Positions 56,700-64,000 of a stretch of DNA of 64,000 bases are shown here, piece by piece. Both the position numbers and the translations under genes were made by a program. The DNA is taken from contig SKCR01033473.1 of NCBI GenBank assembly GCA_019454045.1, forward strand, positions 1 to 64,000, given 5' to 3'. Position 1 is the stretch's first letter. Every line of letters begins with the position of its first letter. Origin of the DNA: Zanthoxylum bungeanum (Eukaryota > Streptophyta > Magnoliopsida > Sapindales > Rutaceae). Below the pieces are notes generated by a model. It worked only from the letters and a program-made list of their open reading frames with translations, was not told the DNA's origin and made no database searches.

Positions 56700-58921
56700 T
56701 GTTAGGATTGGTGCTCGAATCGCTAATTTTTTTTGTATTTCCCTGTAAATACTTTTGTAAATATTTTATTATAAATAAAATAAACAGTTTCTTTAATATA
56801 AATTCATTTATTATATGGTAAAGACGTAATTGACCTTAGAATGATTAGTTATGATACAGTTACAAAAGTGTCACAACTGACATTGAGTTGTATCATAACA
56901 GTGTCATTCTTAAACAGTTCCTGGTCAAGGTTTACATTACTTGGTCAGTAAGTAAACCCGCTGAGACGGGTACATGTCGTATAGTGGAATCTTGGATCTT
57001 AATGGTTGATTCTCAATGAACCATGAGTCTCGGAGACTCGTATACACATGTAGATGTTTGTATCAGATAAACACTGAATAACTCACCGAACATTCTTAAT
57101 GGATGGTACACCAACGTCAATAAGAATCTTTTCGGGTTGAGTAGCATATTGATTCTTGACTTGAGATACCACTGTGGATATATGAGATATTCTCCATACT
57201 CTGATGGTAGTCACGTCACTAATCTATTTAGGTCAGACTTCCACATGTTCGTTGGTTGTGGACTGATTCTCAGCATATCCTGTGTGTATTAAGAAAGTAT
57301 CTGTTAGTTTTGTATACAGAACATATGTATTCAATATTGGATTAGCGATCTGTTAAATCCACGGGCCCGTGGTACACTGTAGAAGTGAGTTCTAAGTGTT
57401 ATTAAGAGATCGTTAAATAATACGTGGACGGGATTATACTTAAAGAGATTTGACGTTAATATCTATATCTCTGGTATAATCCGGATACCTGTGAGAGAGG
57501 GATTATACGTATGTAATGACCACGACCCGTATGGTTCAGCGAGTTTATCTGTGGTCGTCATAATTTACGGGTGGGTAAATTATACACGAAATTACATTTC
57601 GTGACGGATATACCTGAACTTAGAGAGTCTCACTTAATGAATTATACTTGTAGGGCACTAGGGCAATAATTATAAATAATATTGATTATTTATAAATCAT
57701 TTAACGGCTAAACAAATTAATACATGCAAATGGACATTTCGGTAATTTCCTAATTAATATGTATTTGTATTTAATACATGATTTTATTAAATACACATTA
57801 ATTAATTGTCAAATAAGATATTTGACATATATCATAAATATATGTATTTGATTATTTAAAGTAAATATGATACATATATATATAGATATTTATATTTAAG
57901 TAATTATTTAATTATTTAATTGTTAAATAATTAAATTAAATAAAATATAAATATCTAGTGTACAATTGTTTCATTTTTATTTCATTAGGTTAAGCCTCCA
58001 AATACACAAAAGTGAGAGTTGAGAGAAAAACCAAAAGTGCTAAAGCTTAAACTTAAGAAAAGCTTGGAAAATCAAGGTATTTTCATTCTTTCATTTTGTA
58101 GAAAATTATTTCTAATGCTCTAGGCCACAACATGTGATGTGCCACAACATGTGATGTAAATATATTTTTCTACTTCTTTTGGTTTTCGCTGAGATGCTTG
58201 GAAGCTTGAATGAAAGATATGTGCACGTTTGAAATTAAAGTAAGCTTATCAATGGTTATTAAGCACACTTTTGTCATTAGATGGCTTGGTTGTCATTCTA
58301 GAGTTGTTAGGCCACTCAATGTGACCTAGAATTGTTCTTGACTTGTTTAAAAGTTGTGAGACTTGATTGGTGTTGTAGTAATTGGATTAAGTGTGATATT
58401 GAATTAATTTTGGTTAATTTGATTATTTGGAAAAATTAGGTTTTTGCCTAAACCAAAATTGGGGCTTTTCATATATGTGATGTATTTTGAAGTATATGAG
58501 AGGTATAAATCATTTTGGTAGTGATTGGAAATCACCTAAACTTGTATTTGACAATTTATGACTAAAATGATCAAAATATGAAATGTGGGGGTCTCTCGGC
58601 AATTTGATAAAAATATGAATTTTGTGTGTGAGTTGTATTTGGATGTATATGAGATGTATAAATCATTTTGGTAGTGATTGGAAATCACCTAATCTTATAT
58701 CTGACAAATTATGACTAAAATAATCAAAATACAAATTTTGGGGGTCCCACAGTAATTTATAGTAATTCTGATTTTTGGGTATAAAATTCTGTTTTTGATT
58801 ATTGAGTAATTAGAATAAATAAGTTTATTTTAATTACTCAAGAAAAATAAATGAAATCGGAAAATTTTTGATTTTTCGCGTTCCGTTGTGTTACCCGATT
58901 ATACTGTTAAAAACCCCAACA
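56700..58921 (+). repeat. Copia 3' LTR
   Basis: TGTTAGGATTGG to CCCCAACA, 2.2 kb, long for copia. A leader-like R/U5 with AGAGTTGAGAGAAAAACC is near 58013. A 17-bp direct repeat GCCACAACATGTGATGT lies at 58124 and 58141. A larger tandem duplication covers about 58480-58770. Confidence 0.88.
58480..58770 (+). repeat. Tandem duplication in copia LTR
   Basis: Two diverged copies of the unit with TATAAATCATTTTGGTAGTG, GATTGGAAATCACCTAA and GGGGGTC (about 58503-58597 and 58648-58748). The 5' LTR remnant shows one copy before it breaks off. Confidence 0.75.
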
Positions 58922-59576
58922 ATATATGTATGTATGTATGTTTTTTAAAGTTATTTGAGACCATGATTTATTCTTTATTAAGTCAAATAATAATTTTTGT
59001 AATTACACCTGTAAAATTATAACCTCCTCATAGTAATAAAGCTAGTTTAGACCCAATACCATGACTATAAAGAAGTTTTACTATTTCTCGTTATCAATCG
59101 ACTGACTGATGGTGAATGGTTGTGCACCGCCACCATATTTTTGTATTTTTAAATTTAGAAAATTTAACATATTAAAATAAATCAACATATATTTATAATT
59201 ATTTTCTATGCGTTCTTCATATGTTAATAATGTTAAATGAAAATTTCATTTTTAACATTATCAAATACATATTTTTCAATATACACAAGCATGAGTTTTT
59301 AGAAAAGCATAAATGGCAAAAATAGAATAATTTCTTTTTTCACAAATACAAATGGTTGTGCAAATATAATTTTTGTTTGATATTTTTGAAAGTTCATTAT
59401 TTAATGAGACATACATCAATTGTCTTTTAAATAATTATGGGCAATTTATTAAATCAATATTTTTTTAATAATTATGAACTAGGTAATCTGGGTTATTTAT
59501 TGCTCTACAAGAATTTATTAAGGAGTTCATAAAATTTATACTCTTAATAATTAAAAAAAAAAAAAAAAAAAAAAAA
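58922..59576. other. AT-rich spacer ending in poly(A)
   Basis: No gene or LTR recognised. An A run of about 25 bases lies at 59552-59576. Confidence 0.5.
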
Positions 59577-60480
59577 GCTAATGAGGGCTGGAGCTTTCTC
59601 TAGTCACAAGGGCGTTATGTCTCAGATGACAGTAGCTGTTAACGATAGCTTTTATTTTTCATGTTGTATTAAACTATAGATACTATTTTGTTTAGAAAAA
59701 AAAAATGTTTGATAAATAGAAAGGGAAACTATAGTTTTCCATTTATTATAATAGAGTAAAATGATATCATCTTCTTCTAAACCACAATTCCAGTTCTTTA
59801 CCAAATGTGCTTTATAAAAATCCACAAGTCACTAAACAGCTAAAAGAACCAGAGAAGGTTTTTCCTTTTTAATCTAGATAATAACTTGCCCATAGATTTG
59901 ACACATCAATTTATACCCACGTACGTCTTTTAAATTACCATGTTTTTTTGTATACATACATACCTATAGAGAGATGTTAACGATTGTTTTTTGTTTCAAG
60001 GATAATTCGGAAAATTTATTCTTTGAACAAACCTCCCTCAAACAGTGAATTTGTTTGGTGAGTTTGGAATCAAAGCAAACTTGACAAGCAAATAAAAAAT
60101 CACAGAGAAAACAAAGGTTTAACATGGTTGCGGCGGAGAGTGACTCCAACCTACATCCACTGGAAAAAAGAAATGAAATTTTTATTACCAGCTCGGGTAG
60201 AGACCGACCATCTTTCTATCTCTATCACATAGCTTTTTTGAGCTCTTTTAAAAGTGGAATATAAAAAATGCCAACCCTTAAATATAAGCCTCCAACCCCC
60301 TTATATAGGCTCTCAAATCTACTATTACACCAATTCGTGACGTCAGCACAAGTCAGTCTGTCACTGTCGCTCATGCTCATTTTCCCCAACTGCTCTGCAA
60401 ACAGTAGCTCTAGTCTTTTGAGTCCACCACCCTCTATCAACACGGGGACCAAATGGACCTACGGTTCCGAGCTCCAATAA
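59577..60480. other. Unclassified island with promoter-like signs
   Basis: Less AT-rich than its surroundings. On the plus strand TTATATAGGC (60301) is TATA-like and a perfect TGACGTCA lies at 60338-60345. No coding sequence with family resemblance on either strand (the minus-strand frame 60225-60452 is unassigned). Could be a remnant of a host gene flank or of an unknown repeat. Confidence 0.3.
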
Positions 60481-61500
60481 TTCCGAAATATTAATTAAAC
60501 TCTTTAATCAAATATTACGAATTATTAACTCCTCGTTATTCCATTAAAAACTCGAAGTTGAACTCCTGTTACCGTAGATGGATTAAATAAACCGAACATT
60601 TTCGGTGTCCATCGATATAGTCATTACATATGGATTAACCCTTCACGAATATCTCATAAATAGAGCCAGGTCATAAGTCCGTTAAACCCCTCTAAATATT
60701 TTGTCTCTTAAGCACCATAGATTCTATAATGAACAATTAATTCATAACAATTATGAATATAAAATACTTTCTATTCGTAATAGAAAAGTTGAGCGCTCAA
60801 ATTGTTCAAGTCCCGAATCAACTCTTAAAAGAGATATTCATCTTCTTCTCGTAAGAAGGAGTGAATTCCATATCTATGTAAAACGTTCCCAGCTACATAC
60901 CAAATCATATCCCCAAAATATGTAGTTATTGGCTGGGAATGCAACACCAACCTCACCATAGTAAATCAAAGGACATAACCTATTATGCAGGAGTTCGTAG
61001 TACACTGAGGATTAAGATCGAATCCATAAATGACCATCTATTAGATAAAATAAATTTATTCGGTTATCGGATATTAAAAGAAATTCGTATTTATCCGAAT
61101 CCAGTCCTATATGATCTTATCATACAAGGTGTCTTCATTACCATGTCACTACATAAACGATCCCGGATCAAGATCGTCATACAAGTATAGAATGGACCGC
61201 AGTTATAGATAAACCACAAACAAAGTACCATCCTTGTTCGCTCTCTATGGACTATTTGGATTACTAACATTAGACTTAAATCCTCTTATGCATCAAACAT
61301 CATTTCAACCTTTATTCTCTGTAACCCGTTCTGCCCATGTGAGAGCCCGCAATTCAACCACTATCACATCGTTCCGTGTGTCAAAAGGGAAGTCTCTGAC
61401 CAACTCTAGTCATACCATCCTTCTGGAGGCTCAAACTTTCATGTAGGGCTTACGTCATCCATACTCAAGCATAAGATACTGCAACCCTAACCTAAACCTT
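60481..61500. other. Probable LTR-derived sequence, unclassified
   Basis: Looks like the U3 of a copia-type LTR on the minus strand: many short unique words, no ORF and no repeat partner in the window. Terminal TG/CA ends could not be fixed. Confidence 0.3.
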
Positions 61501-61870
61501 CGGGTCGGTGTGTCGGGGTGAATGATGCTGAGTCAATTCACTTCCTTGCTTCTTTTACCAGGTCTGACCTGCTGAGTCGATTCTGATTTCAGCTGCTGAT
61601 ACGATGCAGGGTCTGATACTGATGTTCTTCCTTAAGCTGAATCTGACGGAGCTTCTTCTATCAGGTCGAGTCAGCAGTCACGGACCACATCGGGTCGACC
61701 TTCACACATGTTCAAGTGTTGTTGAATTTGATACTTTCTCATCAGGTCGGGTCGGTATCCCAACCTATCCTTAACTGGTTCTGCCATTGAGTGTGTTGAG
61801 AGGAACAGATGTGCCGAGTGCAACGGAACGCGCGCGGGATCAAATCCCGAGCAATTTTTTTTCGACAATA
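61501..61870. other. Unclassified segment with Pol III-like end
   Basis: TGCCGAGTGCAACGG (about 61811) resembles a box A, GGGATCAAATCCC (61840) a box B, and TTTTTTTT (about 61855) a Pol III stop. The spacing is tRNA-like but the acceptor stem is not recognisable. Weak evidence for a tRNA-derived SINE fragment. Confidence 0.25.
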
Positions 61871-64000
61871 CCCTAAAATTTGTATTAAAATATTTACTTC
61901 CATAAGCTTAAATTATTCCAATGCATTAAAATTCATATATCATCATATATTAATTTTCCATGCATCAATATAATTTCCATAAACTTAAATAAATATTGTA
62001 AACACTTTAATAAATTTATCAACACTTAATAAATTAATCCAAGCATCAAAATATTCCCAACAATTGTCAAATATAAACCAAGCATATAAAATCAATATAT
62101 CATCCATACATTAATTTTCTATACACTTTAATACTTAAAAATTCCTCACATACATGCTTACAATTATTCAACAATTCCATAAACAATTTTTCCAACATCA
62201 ACAACCCAACAATAAATTTATAAAAATAAATTTACCTACAAGAGCTTTTAATCCTTCCCAATTTGAGAAGCTTTGCATGTAATCCCCAAATCCACCAAAT
62301 TAAGCTTCTTGAAGAACAAATCTTGGTGACCAAAAGGTTGTTTGATCACTCAATAATAACAATAACAATTTCCCTAAAATTTAACTCTTAAACCCTAGAA
62401 AAATTTACACTTCAATCACACAATTTGATCATTAACACTTACGAATTAATTTCATGTTCTTATTGACTTGTTGGGTAATTTTTGGTGAGAGTTTGACTTG
62501 AATTTTGGAGAGCAAAAATCAGCTTTCTTTCTTGTTCTTGTTCGGCAGAGAGGAGAGCAAAAAAAGAAGGAATTTTTGCTTCCTTTTTTGTTCTTTATTA
62601 ATCGGCAGCCAGGAGAGAGAAGAAAAGCAATTGTTTTATTAAGAAAAACAAACCATTTAATTAACCATGGTATTTAATTTAAACTATGGTATATGAGTAT
62701 CTTTTCTCTACACCACAAGATTCAAAAATTCAACTAAACCAAGGTTAAAAAATTCACACCAACCAAGGTAAACTAAATTACAATTAAATGATTTTAGTTA
62801 CTTTAACTAAAAACATTCAATTACATAAACTATAGTTACCTTAAATAATTAATACCTTTATTTGTATAAACTAAGTAATTAATTTTGTAAATTAATTTAA
62901 CAATTAAATTAATTCACTAATTAATTACTAATTTTATGTAAATAAAATTTACATCTATTATACAATAAACTTATATCAACTCTTGATATAAAATTAATTA
63001 ATTCAATTAAATTAATTCATCTCATGAATTATCGGATCAAACAATTTAATCCTAAAACCCAAAACACTTTGTCAACATTTGACAAAAGTCGCCCTAATGC
63101 TCAACGAGTAAACTTAATATAGTGGAACTCTCTAGGCTAACGTTCGGTTGTTACTTATATATATACATATATATCTCATATACTTGTATACATATTCATG
63201 AAGCCCTGCCCACCTACAAATCATGGCTAAAAACAACACGACACGCTGAACCATACAAGTTGAGGTTAAAACGTTAATGTATAGTCCTTTCGTCCTTACC
63301 GTCTCCTATTGAGTAAGGTTATAGTTTAACTGTGAAAACCTTATCTACTCAATATAATAAATTTTCATAATTATATTCCATTAATAAGTAATATATGCAA
63401 AACTCTTTTTCAATATTATTTATAATGTTAAAGAAATAATTTCTTCAATGAACTTTCGGTCAAAAGATTTATGGAATATACTCTGAAAATTTATGAAAAC
63501 AAAATCCAACCATATGGACTGATGAATCCTCATATTAACACACACCGATCTTCGTGAGCATCGGTCTATAACTAACAGTCATCCAGAGTTCAGACCATAA
63601 AAGGTTTCTGACATGCATGGTATCAGGCATAGAGGATCACTCACAAGATCACCGTGGTGTCTCAAGTCAAAGGACCACAATAACTACTCAACTCGAAAAG
63701 ATAACTATTGACAGTTTTATGGAATATCTATTAGTCATCTTCTATGAGTTTGTTCGATATTCATTCCACTAATGAATATCTGCATTTCTATACGAACTTC
63801 AGCTAAGCTCATAGTCTGTTGAGACAAACCATATGTCCATTACATATATAGACAATGCACTAGTCTTACCAATATAATAACTGACCCATGTCAATAGATC
63901 TAGACCAGGAATAATTTATATTCGAGAGAATGTGTGATATTTCTCAACACCATTTGCAACTCTTGCAACTATATCACAATCTATTGTAACTCAACGGTCT
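61871..64000 (-). repeat. Copia-type LTR-like region, cut by window edge
   Basis: On the minus strand the order of features parallels the copia LTR at 56700: a long U3 (64000 to about 62950) with phrases such as GAGACACCACGGTGATCTTG, then an AT-rich stretch, then a GGAGAGC-rich leader near 62520-62610. No complete end is visible, and the U3 continues beyond the window. Confidence 0.45.

Larger units (their letters stand above)
51952..58921 (+). mobile_element. Ty1/copia retrotransposon, 5'-truncated
   Basis: Fragment of 5' LTR, gag, protease, integrase, RT, RNase H, polypurine tract and complete 3' LTR in copia order (integrase before RT). The Athila element inserted in its 5' LTR; everything left of that point is lost. 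All domains contain stops. Confidence 0.92.

Noticed and set aside
59552..59576. Poly(A) as tail of a LINE or retrogene
   Set aside because: No coding remnant upstream and no target duplication around it; treated as a simple repeat.
60225..60452. 75-codon minus-strand ORF as a host gene exon
   Set aside because: No family resemblance, no splice pattern and no homologous frame nearby.
1..64000. Endogenous pararetrovirus (Caulimoviridae)
   Set aside because: All RT sequences lie with integrase and LTRs in gypsy or copia order; no movement-protein or coat-protein motif seen.

Overview
The window is plant nuclear DNA, almost certainly from an angiosperm: LTR retrotransposons nested inside one another, with two DNA-transposon remnants and no recognisable intact host gene. 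The plant call rests on tRNA-Arg, tRNA-Asp and initiator-Met primer-binding sites, Tat- and Athila-type Ty3/gypsy polyproteins, a Ty1/copia polyprotein, a hAT transposase remnant and AT-rich spacers. Every long reading frame is broken by stops or frameshifts. Genus cannot be read from the sequence.

Left block (1-23432). A non-autonomous gypsy element on the minus strand (called C) enters from beyond the left edge and ends with its 5' LTR at 20857-23432. Its internal DNA is split by two insertions. The first is a 15.7-kb Tat-lineage gypsy element (906-16564, target duplication GTCTA) with LTRs, tRNA-Arg primer site, gag, protease, RT, two RNase H domains and integrase. Its 3' untranslated part holds a hairpin array, an antisense ORF and a tandem array. 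The second is a copia-type solo LTR (17983-19972, duplication GTTCT). The Tat leader itself carries an Athila-type solo LTR (3625-5621).

Middle block (23433-39972). After a 553-bp hAT-type MITE comes element B, with LTRs of about 2.5 kb and only 0.7 kb of internal DNA. Its 5' LTR is split by element A (27216-36305, duplication AAAAG). A is a plus-strand sister of C, with a 3.9-kb internal region colinear with C and no recognisable protein. A and C lie head to head.

Right block (39973-64000). A hAT remnant is fused to an Athila element (41572-51951) that has lost RT and the integrase core. It keeps gag-protease and the pol tail, and carries two extra coding segments before its 3' LTR: an unknown 182-codon ORF and a decayed LONELY GUY (cytokinin-activating phosphoribohydrolase) homologue. 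A solo LTR of the A/C family lies in its front part. The Athila 3' LTR abuts the truncated 5' LTR of a copia element (51952-58921). The rest is AT-rich DNA, a short unclassified island and an LTR-like sequence cut by the right edge.

The observations most worth follow-up are the covarying GNRA-loop hairpin array in the Tat element, the LOG-like gene inside an Athila element, and CG-rich palindromes shared by two unrelated LTR families.
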